This document shows, piece by piece, positions 46,901 through 63,761 of a stretch of 64,000 nucleotides of DNA. The stretch is from the NCBI GenBank assembly GCA_964035545.1, contig OZ037768.1, positions 8,423,241 to 8,487,240 of the forward strand, read 5' to 3'. Made by a program: the position numbers and the translations under genes. Under the pieces are notes generated by a model. That model searched no databases. It was given only the letters and a program-made list of their open reading frames with translations, and was not told the origin of the DNA. This DNA is from Bugula neritina (Eukaryota > Bryozoa > Gymnolaemata > Cheilostomatida > Bugulidae). The number at the start of each line of letters is the position of its first letter. Within the stretch, counting starts at the first letter, position 1.

Positions 46901-49900
46901 CTCTAATTTTAGTTTAAAACTAGGCTTTGCTCATCAAAATACAAACATTCACATTTTCATTTTACCATTTTTGCTGACTTTAAGGGGTCAAAGGGCAAAA
47001 TGAAGTCATAAACATCAAAAAGTTTTGTCATTCCCAAATTTAAGAGCCTTGAATTAAGCTAATCAAATGCTTTAGTTGTTGAAATGAAAACATTTATACT
47101 TAATTCATTTTTGCTGTCTACTTTAAAGAGCTCATCAAAGGTCAAGTTGAAGCAAAAACAATGTCACTTCTGAATTCAACACCCAAAAAAAAACTCACGC
47201 AAGTTTATAGTCGCTATCCCTGTGAGAAACCCCTGCTAGAAAGGGTTTTTGTTAGAACGGGCTAAGGACTTGTTTAAATGAGGCACAGGAGCAAGTATGA
47301 CTGGATGCTCTTCCTAACATCACCAATGGCCTTTGTCGGGGTTTGAACCCACAACTTCGTGTTCACAAAGCGAACGCTCTACCCCCTAGACAACGGCTGC
47401 TCCCAAAAGTTAACCTTAAAAACCAAGTTTGAGTTTTCTACTTCAAGTTTTATTTTTTGATAATTTTTTCTGTGTGTACTAATTAAAATGAGATAACCTA
47501 GAAGTGTAAATGAATAAGTTGGTTATTAGATAAACACAAAATTTAACACAAATATACACAATTAACTGCTTCAGAACCACCATTTTCAGCAAAATGAGTT
47601 CTATAGTACTGTAAAATATTCTGCAATGTCTCAGTGTTAAAGAATAATAAACTCAACACTTTACGCTAATAAACAAAACACCAAGCCATATCTGAAACAA
47701 AACTGCATTTGAAAAATTGAAATTTTTTAGTCTAAAGTCTAAACTCAAAATAACCTACTGACTTTGATCAACATATGTTTCCACACTAGACTTATGGAAC
47801 AAGTACTTTGATCGAGCTAACAATAATTGAGAAGTATGGAAAAAATACTATGACAGGAAACAATAAAATGCAACACAAACATATTTATATATTTCAAAGA
47901 TGCAAGACCATGTAATTTTTTGAGCTGAAGGGGCTGCCTAATTTTACACTTGCTAAATTCTTCTGGAATATTTGAGCTTCCATATAAATATATGTTTAAA
48001 AATACCCAATAAAGCTCAACATTTTATTACAAATAAAACGATATATTTAAACTGGTTATACAAATGAAAACATTGAAATTCAGATTAAATTACTTGAGCC
48101 ATTTTCAAAATTTCAATAGTCTAGAATCTAGATAAACAGTTAGGCCAAGCTCATGTATTAATTGAAAAGATGTGTGCAGCAAATGTATAACAAAATCAAT
48201 TTTCCTGGGCATACAACTCTAAAATTAGATTCAAACTGTAAATATTTTTGCTAATCTCAATACTACATTATGTGTAATTAGTCAGCCATGCTTTATGAAG
48301 CAAAGATTGTTTTTCAGGTGTTACTATCAAAAAGTTAGCATAAAACAAATAACAATAATACCAAGTATCAAAGCTATACTGTTGAGTACGCAGTTCAAAA
48401 CTGTGGACAATATTTACAGGTCACTAGTAATGTTCAGAAACAGAAGTGTTGCATGAGCTTATGGGGAAAACAACTTCTTACCATGCAAATAGCGTTGACC
48501 CAAGAAGTGCTGTGCATTGGAGGCTCCACCAGTATTGGCAACTAGCCTTAATGCGTTCACATGAAAACTTTCCATATAGAAATATGCACCTCCAACGAAA
48601 GCAAGTACAAACAGGACAAACAAAACCTACAACAGATGCAAACGAAAATTCTAATTGATTGAACAAATAAAAAGCATTCATTAGATACATTAAACACGCA
48701 TGTCCATGATTGCTGTTGAAATATTTTGAATTTTAACTTCTAAACAAACAAATATTCAACTTGTCTACTAATGTGAGTATACAACTAGAAAATACACACC
48801 TCACAAAACATTAAGCATGAATGTACAGTAAAAGTATCCTAGCTAAAAATATACTGCAATTGTTGGATTATCATACATGATAATATAATGATATTATTTA
48901 TCAAAAACCCTGAACAGATATAAAATTAGGGTTTATAAGTTAACATTATCTGCATTGAAAACTACTTTCAATTCCAGAACAAAATTACAAGTTTATATTT
49001 TGCCTTTCAATAATCAACATACGCTCATACAGGTTTGTTCAAAACAGTAAAAGTCATGGGCTGAACTTTAATTGCACATCATAAATGACAAAAGTTTGAA
49101 AACAGCATTTTTAAAATAATAATTAATTTGGTAAACAGAGTTTTAACATAGAACTCATGTCTTTATTGGTTTATACTTTATAGAATCAATTGGCCATAAC
49201 CTTATTGAAGTGTGGCATAAAATATAGCAATTGATACCTAGTAGTGACCATGCAACACAAGGCAAATCAATTTACCTTAAATAAATTTACACAACATGGT
49301 TTACAACAACTTTTTTGGTGTTACTACTATTAGCAGTTTATATAACCACAATATAAGTATAACTGTAACAAGCTAAGTAAAACAAAACAAGATATATAAT
49401 CCAATAATCAATCACAGTGTATGCGTTTCTTTGCCAAAAGACGCCAAACAATCAGTGTAGGAGTTTTCTAACATCTGCATAAACGATTAACTGTGGCTGA
49501 CACTGATTACTGGCTAGTCCTTAGAGACTTGGCGAGCCTCAGCCTGCATGCCACCAACCGGGAAGGGTAACTTTCGCTTTGTTCTTTACAATAACAATTA
49601 CTGTACTTTCACTTTGTAATTTGAATTCACCTAATTTTTAAAACTGACACAATCATCAACAACAATATTTGTAATAATGAAAATAAAATAAATACTATAA
49701 ATTTAGAAGCTCAAACCGAAATTCAAATTCATATAGTCATAGATTTAGAAATACTGAAATAGATTCACTCACTTCAAAAATCCTCATTACCCAGCCCTGT
49801 TCTTTTTTCTTTCTTGCCAAATAAACTTTGCCACCATAAGGCAAGTCTGGATTCCATTCATCTCTAGGACCTGGCTGCCACCTTTTACCTTCATACAGCT

Positions 49901-49976
49901 GTCGATGCCGGGGTATAGGACCAAAAATTGCAGAAGAACGGCCACTGGAATCCATAGTTTGTTTATTGGTAGCCAT
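43927..49976 (-). CDS. Single-pass membrane protein with Sel1-like repeats, 5 exons, 190 aa
   Basis: I cannot name this protein. Exons on the minus strand are 49976-49773, 48626-48482, 46071-46026, 45556-45473 and 44020-43927; all are GT/AG and in frame to TAG. The N-terminal 68 residues are soluble, rich in Pro, Arg and Lys, with no signal peptide. A strong membrane helix (69-86, hydrophobic with a Gly-Gly pair) follows. Residues ~104-175 hold about two Sel1-type helical repeats, with the marks LGQRYLHGKGVEKD (110-123) and AADQGHPHAAHNL (134-146). The protein ends in Cys-Ser-Ser-Gly-Gln-Cys. Sel1 repeats usually bind other proteins, for example in ER quality control or mitochondrial assembly. 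The helix without a cleavable signal suggests an anchored protein of the ER or mitochondria (inference). It shares its 5' intergenic region with VAP. Confidence 0.85.
47189..47402 (-). mobile_element. tRNA-Thr-derived SINE, copy C, near full length
   Basis: It is collinear with copy A over its full length. The B box reads GGGTTCAAACCCC and the 5' end keeps a longer start (GGGAGCAGCCGTTGTC). CCCAAAA at both ends (about 47182-47188 and 47402-47408) is a likely short duplication. It is inserted in intron 2 of the Sel1 gene, in the same orientation as that gene. Confidence 0.88.
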
Positions 49977-50276
49977 ATTTACAAGCTGTGAAAGATGTAA
50001 ACTTATATCTCTGAAAAATTATTTTAACTTTACATTTGTTCATACATAAAATAATTTTATAATTTTTAAAAGTTATTATAAAAAAAATTTAAAACAACAA
50101 AACTTAACTTAAATCTACATACGTATCGTTGTTTAGTTTTAACCTTTTATGCGCTCTATTGTTACGCCATTGAATTTTGAAGATAATTATTGACCGAACC
50201 TCTTTACGTAAATAAAAAGTTCCTGAATAAAAAAAGCAAAAAGGTGTCGGAGAACCGACAACTGCTAATAATAAAT
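49977..50276. promoter_or_regulatory. Shared 300-bp 5' region of the Sel1 and VAP genes (likely bidirectional promoter)
   Basis: The start codons of two head-to-head genes are separated by exactly 300 bp, so both promoters and 5' UTRs must fit here or overlap. The stretch is AT-rich, with a GC-richer patch at 50185-50265. No TATA box is placed convincingly for either gene. Confidence 0.65.
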
Positions 50277-53200
50277 ATGGCAATACAAGTGCTGCAAGTG
50301 GAACCAAGTGAAATAATAAAGTTTAGTGGTATGTAAATTCTGTAGATGCTTTTAGGTTTTAATAAAATTTAAGGTTGATCAGTGATTATCATTAAATTTA
50401 ATAGTAATAATATACTAATTTAATTAAAGTTAGTAATTACTAATTAGTAATTAGGCTTAGAGTTAAACTAATTACTAATTAGTATTACTATTTTAATTCA
50501 TTAGTAATTAAATTACTATAACTGTTACTATTGGTATAAGTTTTAGACATGAATACTATTAATATTCGTAGTACTATTCCAGTATTCCGTATTCGTATTA
50601 CTATTAGTATTACAGCTATTACTATTACTATTACTATTAGTATTACTATTAGTATTAGTTATCACTAATAGTAATAGTAATACTATTAGTATTACTATTA
50701 CTATTACTATTAGTGATAACTAATGCAAATACTGGAATAGTACTACGAATATTAATAATAATAGTATTCATGTCTAAAACTTATACTAATACTAATAGTA
50801 ATAGTAACAGTTATAGTAATTTAATTACTGATAAATTAATATAGCAATACTAATTAGTAATTAGTTTAACTCTAAGTCTAAGGCCTAAGCCTAATTAGTA
50901 TTACTATTAGTACCAATATTAGTAATTAACACCATGATGGTGATGATTCGGATTACCGATTACGGATTATAATAATTGTCTATTGATAATGAATATCAAT
51001 ATGATGGTTAAACTTAATGATAATTAATTAGTTATGACTTATCATTTATGAGTTATCTATTTCTAAAATTATTTAGTTTAATTATTATTATTATTACATT
51101 TAGTTTTACTCAGCTGTTTATTCAACTTAAACTATTTCAGGTAGCTGAAGCTGAAGTTACCAATATATTTTTTAATTTCTGACAATTGTAAATAATGTCA
51201 TGTGATTGCTTGTGACTTTCTATTTATTTTTTGCATGCTTAAAATAGCATGTGGTGACACCAGTTTCTTTTCACTCAATGAAAGTTTCTGTATATTTCAC
51301 TACTGCTTAATATTAATTGGTATTTACAAATTTTCTTTACACTGTTGAACTATTTACTACATCAACTGCAAGGTTGTTGCTAGCCCATGTTTTAATAATT
51401 TGAAAACAGAATGTAATGCAAAATCCAATATTAGTAGTAATTGTGATGTTTACATTAGTCTTTCCGTCAAATAGAAAAGTTAACATGAAATTTTTTTATT
51501 GCAGTGTCATTAACTTTATTTTTGGTTTATAATTGATAATTTTGAGATTTCCCATGGATTTTACGGTTTGACTAATAGTGCTCTCATCATATCTTCATTT
51601 ATATACTGGTAATCATAGCTACAACTCCATACTTATGCATAAAGTTATATGTAGTATAAGACACTCAATCATGTTGGCATTTAAGACAAGAATTTTGAGT
51701 TATGTTTAAATTCATTGTAGAATTATTATTTAACACTTCCAATTTGAGTTTTAAAGATACCGGACTAGTCCCTATAGTTTGTATTATTTACCTGATGTAT
51801 GTTAAAGCTCATGTGTTAAAAGTCTAAACTACGTTCATTTGAAATTTTAAAAGAATTACCCACCTGATTTGCTATGCTTGCAAAGTTGTTGTGATCTCTT
51901 GCATCTAAGATTAACTTTAGAGTTTTTGTGTGAAGCATATTGGTCTGAAATGGAATTTGCTTAGTTTATTGTAAGCTAAGCGATGTAGTGGTTAGAATAA
52001 AACGAACACAGATAATGTTCAATTTATAATAATGAAAATATTTTACTTTGATGATAGGCCCATTCACTGAGGTTGTATCTGCCGACCTTAAGCTAACCAA
52101 CCCAAGTGAAGATCAAGTTGCCTTTAAAGTAAAAACAACTGCTCCTCGACGTTATGCCGTCCGTCCCAATAGCGGTGTTCTCAACGCTGGGGAGACAGTC
52201 ACTGTGGCAGGTAAATCTCTGCGAATGATTGAAATACAAAAATAGTGAATTGTCTTTTTATGTTATTTTTAGTTATTCTCTACAGTATAATATTAAAGCT
52301 ATGGGCGTTTTGTTAGCCCAGCCATGCAGTTACCTGCATCTTTATTTAGTAATGCTTTAGTTGCACGTTAATGTATTTTTATTTTTTAGTTATGCGACAG
52401 CCTTTTGAATTTGACCCAGCTGAACGAGTTCGCCATAAGTTTATGATTCAAACTGTCAAGTTGGAGCCTGGGATGACTCTTGAAAATGTTGTAAGTTGCT
52501 GTTTCCTTCCTCGGGTTTGAGAAGTCCGGCTATAACTTGGTTTCAGAATGAAACTTTTGAGATACCATTCTATGATATGCAACTCTCAATCAACCAACTG
52601 CTGGACTATACATATCTTATGTTGTATAATTTTGTCAGTTGGATTATTTTTAAAGCCTATTGAACTGTTTTCACTTTTAGTGGACTAAAGCAGACCCGTC
52701 CACCTTTATGGATACTAGACTAAAAGTACAATTTGATGATCACCCACCATCCAATAGAGTAAGTTTGAATGTATCTTTCCTGTACTGTTTGAATATTATG
52801 TCAAGGTGTGAATAGCAATTTTGTCTACTGCTTCTTGCAATTTGAATTATTTACAGATACAAGAATCAGCTGAGCACTGTTCAGATTCATTTTATGAACA
52901 GTCGAATGCACTTGATCATAGCGTTTGTGAAAGTGTTAAGGTGACAAACAATCTTGTGGTGTGTGTTGACTGGCTTTTAGTGGCTTATTATCCCCTCCTC
53001 TTCTCTCCGTGTCTGCATATGCTGCAATCAGTCTGGTTCTAACCTCTGATTTACAAAGCATTATAGACTGTAACTGTCAATGCATCTAACATGATAGATA
53101 TTTGGCCTGTGTAGAATATTGTTTGGTTTTTAGCATGACTTCATATTTTTTTAGACAACTTTTGTTATATGTGTTTTATTTCCTCAAATGGTGTTGTAAT

Positions 53201-53986
53201 GCATATCTTTTCAACTGTGCTAATCCACAATGCCCGTTGGAATCTTGAATCTATAAACTTTTAGTTAGTCAGTCGTTCAATTTTAGTGAGTAGCGCAGGA
53301 GGTGTGTCAAGTTAAACTGTTAAAATGGAGCTGTTTTGCACATAGTAGTTCATTTTTTAGTCCAGTATATCGGATGAGGAATATCACAAGGTGCTGACTG
53401 AAAATGAAAAGCTTTCTAAAGAAGTAGTAGCTTTGCAGGTATGTTTCATTCATTAAAGTACAGCTTAATTCAGTGTAACTATCTCACAAGAGTTTATTGT
53501 AGATTCAGTCGATTTATTTTCTATTGTATTTATGTATTAGGCTTGTCTGTTTCCTTGAAGTTGCTGTAATCTAAACCTCTTTAATAAAATGGAATTCGAG
53601 GAGTGTTTTCTCAAGTCTAGTTAATATAAAAAAACATCATTTGAATGTGTTTGCATTGCTTAAACATCTATGCTTACTTTCATTTCTGGCAAACTATGGT
53701 GTAGGCCATGCATGTATAGTCCCATACACCAAGTAATATTTGTGAGAAGTGAGGTAACATATTGACATTGAGTGTTGTGATTTTATTTCAGACTGAGGGT
53801 AATGAGTTACGCCAGCTCTTGGCTAAAGCCACCAAGGCCATAGAAAAACAACTACCGAAAGGAGTTGCCTTGATTTGTCATGAAAAAATCAATATTTTCA
53901 TTGTGTTGTTTCTGATGCTGCTTGCCTTTGGTGGTGGAATTATCCTCTCAGATACCATGCTGTCGAGTTTAGAACCTGCTGATTAG
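50277..53986 (+). CDS. VAPB: Vesicle-associated membrane protein-associated protein (VAPA/VAPB), 7 exons, 246 aa
   Basis: VAP is the tail-anchored ER receptor that captures FFAT-motif proteins, including ORPs, to build membrane contact sites. Exons: 50277-50328, 52058-52210, 52390-52490, 52681-52758, 52857-52940, 53361-53438, 53792-53986. Frames are continuous to TAG. The N-terminal MSP domain (residues ~5-125) has the family marks [13 protein letters not shown] in exon 2 and HKFMIQT in exon 3; the Lys and Met of that second block are the FFAT-contacting residues of human VAPs. A poorly conserved linker (~129-160) leads to a coiled coil (~160-205, heptad Leu/Val). A C-terminal membrane anchor has the GGGII dimer motif. 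Length matches human VAPA (249) and VAPB (243). A single VAP in an invertebrate is usual, so the A/B choice is nominal. Confidence 0.95.
50430..50930. repeat. About 500-bp imperfect palindrome in VAP intron 1
   Basis: The arms at about 50430-50586 and 50728-50930 are reverse complements with small indels. Landmarks: ACATGAATACTATTAATATT on the left pairs with AATAATAGTATTCATGT on the right. The centre (about 50590-50727) is an ATT/ACT trinucleotide microsatellite that is itself symmetrical. It could be a large foldback transposon or a microsatellite-driven palindrome. It has no protein-coding content. Confidence 0.8.
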
Positions 53987-54445
53987 ACAATCATAAAAGT
54001 GCGCATTTAACAATCTTCACTCAGTGCCGAATCTCTTATATTTTCTCTCATCAGAAACCTGTTGAGTCTGTTACTAAAAGCGAACAAGATAACGATACCA
54101 TATTATTTCATTCTATACAAGTTTACCTAAACCCTAGCAGCAAAGGTTGCTGCTATGTTATACAGTTCTTAGTGGCTTCAATAGTAATACAACGATACTT
54201 AAATCTAGCAGTTTTATCACATTAATTTGTTATTTATTTTTTTTGAAATTATTGTTTGTTGTTTTGTTTCTCTATTACAATTAGTCATAGACATTGTTGT
54301 GTTAAACTTCCGCTGTAAATTCTCAAATTATCTAGCTAGTCATTTTGAGTGAGCTTTGACCACCATGAAATTTATTTTGTTTACAAAAATATATCATTTG
54401 AAAAATGTAATGTATGAGTTTTTTAATTTGTTTATGCTGGAGTTA
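53987..54445. other. Convergent spacer between VAP and PSMG2
   Basis: The two stop codons face each other 459 bp apart. It holds the 3' UTRs of both genes and no further gene. Confidence 0.7.
54371..54376 (-). terminator. Candidate poly(A) signal of PSMG2
   Basis: AATAAA on the minus strand 70 bp after the PSMG2 stop; a second one is at 54233-54238. Confidence 0.4.
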
Positions 54446-56885
54446 TCAGTAAATATGGTGATTGAAGGTGCTTCCATAGTTGAGATTCCAAGATTTGGGA
54501 ACTTGCCATTTAGATTGCAATCCAAGAACCTCTGATTTCTGCAAATAGAAATCAAGTTTTAGCAAAGCAGCAAATAAAACAACCAAGATAATTCTTCATA
54601 GTCCCACAATGAAAAGCAAAGATTTTTTTGAAAGACAAAATATTTTTTCAAGTAACTAAAAACAGTTCACTCAAAGCTGTCACTGTTTAAAACATTTTAA
54701 CTCTAATGGAAGTTCACAACTCACTAATAAGTTGCTAACAATTGTTAATACCGATAACATTTAAAACCATTATCAAAAAATATGTTTGTGCAAGAGATAA
54801 TGTTTTGTTATAAGCAGAATAAGGTGGAGTTTTTTTCTTGATAATGCATTATTTGAGGCATTTTAAATGAGTTGGTGAACTCTACCCCTCTCTCTAGAAG
54901 GCATCTGTTGTTTTTCAGCAATAAAATGACACCTATCTTAGTTACACTATCAAAATTCTTTAATAATTAATGGTGTTGGTGAGGTGCACGAGAGAATAAC
55001 TCATAATTATTTGGCCAATCCACTCACTTATTTACTAGTCAAATGAAATATTGACATTGCATGCCTAACATAGAATACAATTTTCATTCTTTTATGCTAT
55101 AATTATTACATATATTTTTTTATTGCCAAAGGATGTAAAAGACTCCAAATAATATTATTTTTTAAGTAGAAAGAAAAATTTAGATTAATAATTTTGAGCA
55201 ATAAATAATTTCATCTCATAAGAAATAAATGCTTAGAGTTTGATTGGTTAGTATTTCTAATCAACTGCTCAAAAAAAAACAAAAATAGAAAAGCTAAATC
55301 AAGAATGTGCAAGTTTTAATAATATAAGATGTTCATTTTTTATAAATATGATAAAACTAATCAAGCGGGATGTGATTATGAACTTACATCATGTTCTTCC
55401 ACAACATTAGTCCATGCATTTACGTGGTCAGCCATCTTGACAGCGTCAAGTGAATTATCACCCTCTGCACAAAACATCAGCAACCCAACAAAAGCGATTT
55501 TTTCTTTAATGCTGCAAAATAAAAAGAGTAATTTCACAAGCCAAGTTTAAAACAACTGATATAACAGTTGTAAAATTAATTCAGTCAAAATGTAGGACTA
55601 GAGTATACAACATAATAATATTATGGAAAAACTGAAATTCTAAATTTCTTACCAATCGCCATAAAGCGTTTTAGCTATTCCACTGCCTGGAAAGCGCTTT
55701 TCTGATCTACCAAATTCGTCAGCGGTATCTTCTAACTCAATCCATTTTGAAAAAGTTGGTACAAGGGACTTAGCTTCATCAGTAGCTACATACCGAAACT
55801 GCAAACTGATAACCAATACTGAATATTAATACATTGAATATTACAACAAGTTTATAAATACTCCAAGAAGAGAAATAAAAGAGAATAGATTAACGGGACA
55901 AAAAAGCACACAATTTTGAAAGCAGATAACTAAGCACCAGGCTATATAAAACTTTATTAATTATGTTAACGAAATTGGCTGACAAAGCATGTAACATGGT
56001 GGAAGAAAAGAAGACAAGAGAATGATGAAGGTAATTCATCTCAACTTCAGATATATTAAAAAGAGATTCGTTTTACCCAGTTAGTTGTTGATCTGTTCGC
56101 ATGTGAGCATACATAGATCCAATCAGATATACAACTTTGAATTGCTGATTTTTAATCCACTCAAGGAGCTTCTTACGAAACAATTTCCGCTTTCCTTTGA
56201 CGAATGAGGCTCTCTGTTGTATGATCATAAATTGTTTCAACTTTACCGAGTACACTGTAATAAGACATTCAAAAGCATTAGCAGTCAACAACACCTGCAT
56301 TTACAAGAGCTAACAAAAAATTAAGCTTTATTTATTAATATTTATATTCCCATAATGCAGCAACTAGGAATAAAAGCTTTAAAAATCATAAAAACATATG
56401 TTACAATAGTATAAAAAAGCGATTAGCTATGCATAGTGATGTGACAATAAAATTATATACTAACCATCACAGCACGTGCTAAGTTGACACGACAACGCAG
56501 TGTCAGCATCAGAGAAAGGATCATTACCAATTACTGGCAATAAACTTTCATCATATATTGAGCCAATTTTCTCAGCTTGAGTTGTGGCAATGAGAACATC
56601 TACAGTAAGCTGGCCAACATTTCCAACAGATATTGCAGGCTACAATAACATTCAATTCATCTATAAAAAAGTACCAGTTTAATGGTATCGGTTTAATGTT
56701 TTCAAGTTTGAACAAACATTTCGAATAAAACAAATATCATTCTCTCAATAGTATTTAAAATCTTATTAGTAAAAATACACACATGCAATAGCTATAAAAT
56801 GACAGTATCAATTGCTTACCAATACTAGGTTGTAGTTGCTAGTTTCTAGTTTGCTAAAACTTTGATCATATGGTTTAAAGAACAT
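54446..56885 (-). CDS. PSMG2: Proteasome assembly chaperone 2 (PAC2), 6 exons, 240 aa
   Basis: PAC2 pairs with PAC1 to scaffold the alpha ring during 20S proteasome assembly. Minus-strand exons are 56885-56820, 56639-56465, 56254-56077, 55805-55653, 55511-55388 and 54538-54446; phase is kept throughout and the last codon is TGA. The sequence follows human PSMG2 (264 aa) along its length. PAISVGNVGQL is in exon 2. The KLLEWIKNQQ helix is in exon 3, then FRYV at the start of exon 4. PGSGIAKTLY in exon 4 matches the human PGGGITKTLY. CAEGDN is in exon 5. KWQVPKSWNLNYG is in the short last exon. Exon 4 uses the acceptor one step upstream of the nearer AG, because only that choice keeps the frame and restores family spacing. 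It is convergent with VAP. Confidence 0.93.
54573..54578 (+). terminator. Candidate poly(A) signal of VAP
   Basis: This is the first canonical AATAAA after the VAP stop that I can find. It lies beyond the last PSMG2 exon (54446-54538), so its use would make the two 3' ends overlap antisense. Confidence 0.35.
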
Positions 56886-59191
56886 GATATTTCCAGTCTA
56901 GATACAACCTTCAATATAAATTGTAATGTTTTAAATAGTTAACGTAGTAAAAACAATTTAAATCATACACAACATATTAGAATGTAATTTAGCTTCAGCT
57001 TATATTGAATAAGTCTGACTTTTGAATTTGAATGAGAATCTGAAGGAGTCATAAACCTATAACATTTTTAAATGCTTGGTTGTATTGTAGATGTTAAAAA
57101 TACACATATTACTGTACAAGTTCTAAGGTGATTCCATAAGAAATAAAAACATAAATTTTTGTACATGCGAGTTCTTTGCTCTAAGTTGATGTTGTACAAT
57201 AATTACTAAGGCTGTTGTTGCACCTTCACTTTGTCTTTCACAAATAATAATATAAAATTAGCAGCAAACATACTTTAATATACATAAACTAATAACACAA
57301 GAGTTAACAAAAGCTTACTTAGTATTTTAATAAGCAGGTGTTTTGGCTTTCACTTCCAAGTATGTAAACCATATTTGTACAGACTCAAGACTTGCTACTA
57401 ACTCTAAGATATTGAATTAAACACAATAATTATAAATTTGTTATTGCTGCATGCTTCAATTGCTTTAGTAATTATTATTAAGCCAAAATAAAAATTGTAT
57501 TTTAACCCAACTATTACTAATGAGTACTACTATTACTATAACAATATAATAAATAATATAAATATAATAACAAAAATTAATGATTATATTTATAACTAAT
57601 AATAATATTATTCAGAATTTATATTATGATTGATGCTGATTTTACGGAAGTTTTTAATGAATAATAATATTCCGCATAGCCAAAGTCTAATTTTATTATA
57701 TAGGCTTAAAGTTGTAGACTTTTGTTATTGTTTTAATAAACAAAGTAAAAAATTTTAAATTAAATTTTTTGTTTTAAATTAAAAAACAAAACAATTATTA
57801 AAAATGTTGACTGTTTTTACCTAATAGAGAGCTGTTTTATAGTAATATTGCTTCCGCAATACGAATTCATCGTTTTATGCAAACCTCTGTAAATTTTTAC
57901 TTCAAGAAACTTTTGCAGTCAAAGTTCCTGTAGCTTTGATACTCAAGTATTTTGCAATCAAATAAACAGTTGTAGCATTTTTAATAATTTATAACACTTC
58001 TTGGAAGTATTTTACTTGAATTTTTCTAAATTTTAAACTAAAACTACTACTAGTACTACTACCTTACTCTTAGGCTTAAACTTAAAGTTAAGAAGTTTAA
58101 GATCAAGATGTATCAGTATAGTTGATAGGTTCTAATCAGGTATGACTATCACTCAAAGAATGTACTTAATCAAGTTGTATTTTGTTGTTCTTCAAAACTT
58201 GTACAAGTTTCAAGCTATTTTATATTTTGGCTGCTCTCTCAATTGTGGTACTATGTCTACTACTACTAGTACTAGTGTTAGTGGCAGTTCTACTACTACT
58301 AGTACCAGTAGTAGTACTACTAGTACTAGTAGACACAGTACTGGTAGTAGTAGTAGTAGTACTAGTACTACTACTAGTAGTAGACTAGTAGTATGAATAT
58401 GTTACTTACTAGTAATTATAGTTATTTAAAATTATTATTAATGCTGGAAGTAAAAGTAAACCTGCAAGTTTACGATTTACAGAATGTTTTGCTGTCAGAT
58501 TTTAGTTTTCAGATGTCTTGTAAAAATTACAGCAAATGTAAATCATCGTCAAAAATGTTGTAGGACTCTCCAATTGCTTACCTTATAATTACATTTATTT
58601 TTCAGCTTTAATGAGTTCAAACCAAATTATCTGCCAACTGATGTTGGCCTTAGTTGGCAGCCTCTTTCCGTCAATTTACATAATAATAAATTGTATAAAG
58701 CCTGATTACACAGACAATTGGCTACTGTTAGAAAATAGTTGAAACATTGTATGAGCCATATTTTGTATAAAACCTGAAATAACTGATTTATTGAAATTTT
58801 AGTGAGCTCCTATTAATTTGTATTTACCACCTAATTTAGTATTTCAGAAAGTTTTAAGAACACCCGTTTTTCTAGCTGATACTATACCAATAAAAAAATA
58901 TTGTCATTTTGTGACTTTTGGCTGATAATTAAGTGTAACTACTTTTTCAGGTTTGAGGTATTTTAATTAAAATGTGATGTTTAATTGAAATTTTATAATT
59001 TTATTGCCAGTTGCCAGTTATTGTATATTGAATTTACTATGCACACTACACCAGATTCCAAATATACAATATGAGATACTTTCACACATCCTACTAACGT
59101 GCACATATATCTTGCTTCAGTACACCCATGCTCTAGAGACAACCTTCATTTTATTGTCTGTAATTCTAGGACACAAATATTACTGTGTGAT
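56886..59191. other. Divergent spacer between PSMG2 and DHX16
   Basis: About 2.3 kb, AT-rich. It must contain the PSMG2 and DHX16 promoters, but I see no distinct core elements. The ACT/AGT repeat at 58256-58395 is the only structured stretch. Confidence 0.6.
58256..58395. repeat. ACT/AGT palindromic microsatellite upstream of DHX16
   Basis: About 140 bp built almost only of ACT and AGT triplets joined through ACTAGT, so the strand folds on itself repeatedly. It sits 0.8 kb upstream of the DHX16 start. A weaker patch of the same kind is at 58039-58065. Confidence 0.85.

Positions 59192-63761
<4,570 letters not shown>

Noticed and set aside
55801-55807. Nearer acceptor (TTTGCAG) for PSMG2 exon 4
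   Set aside because: It would shift the frame to an early stop. The AG seven bases upstream keeps frame and family spacing.
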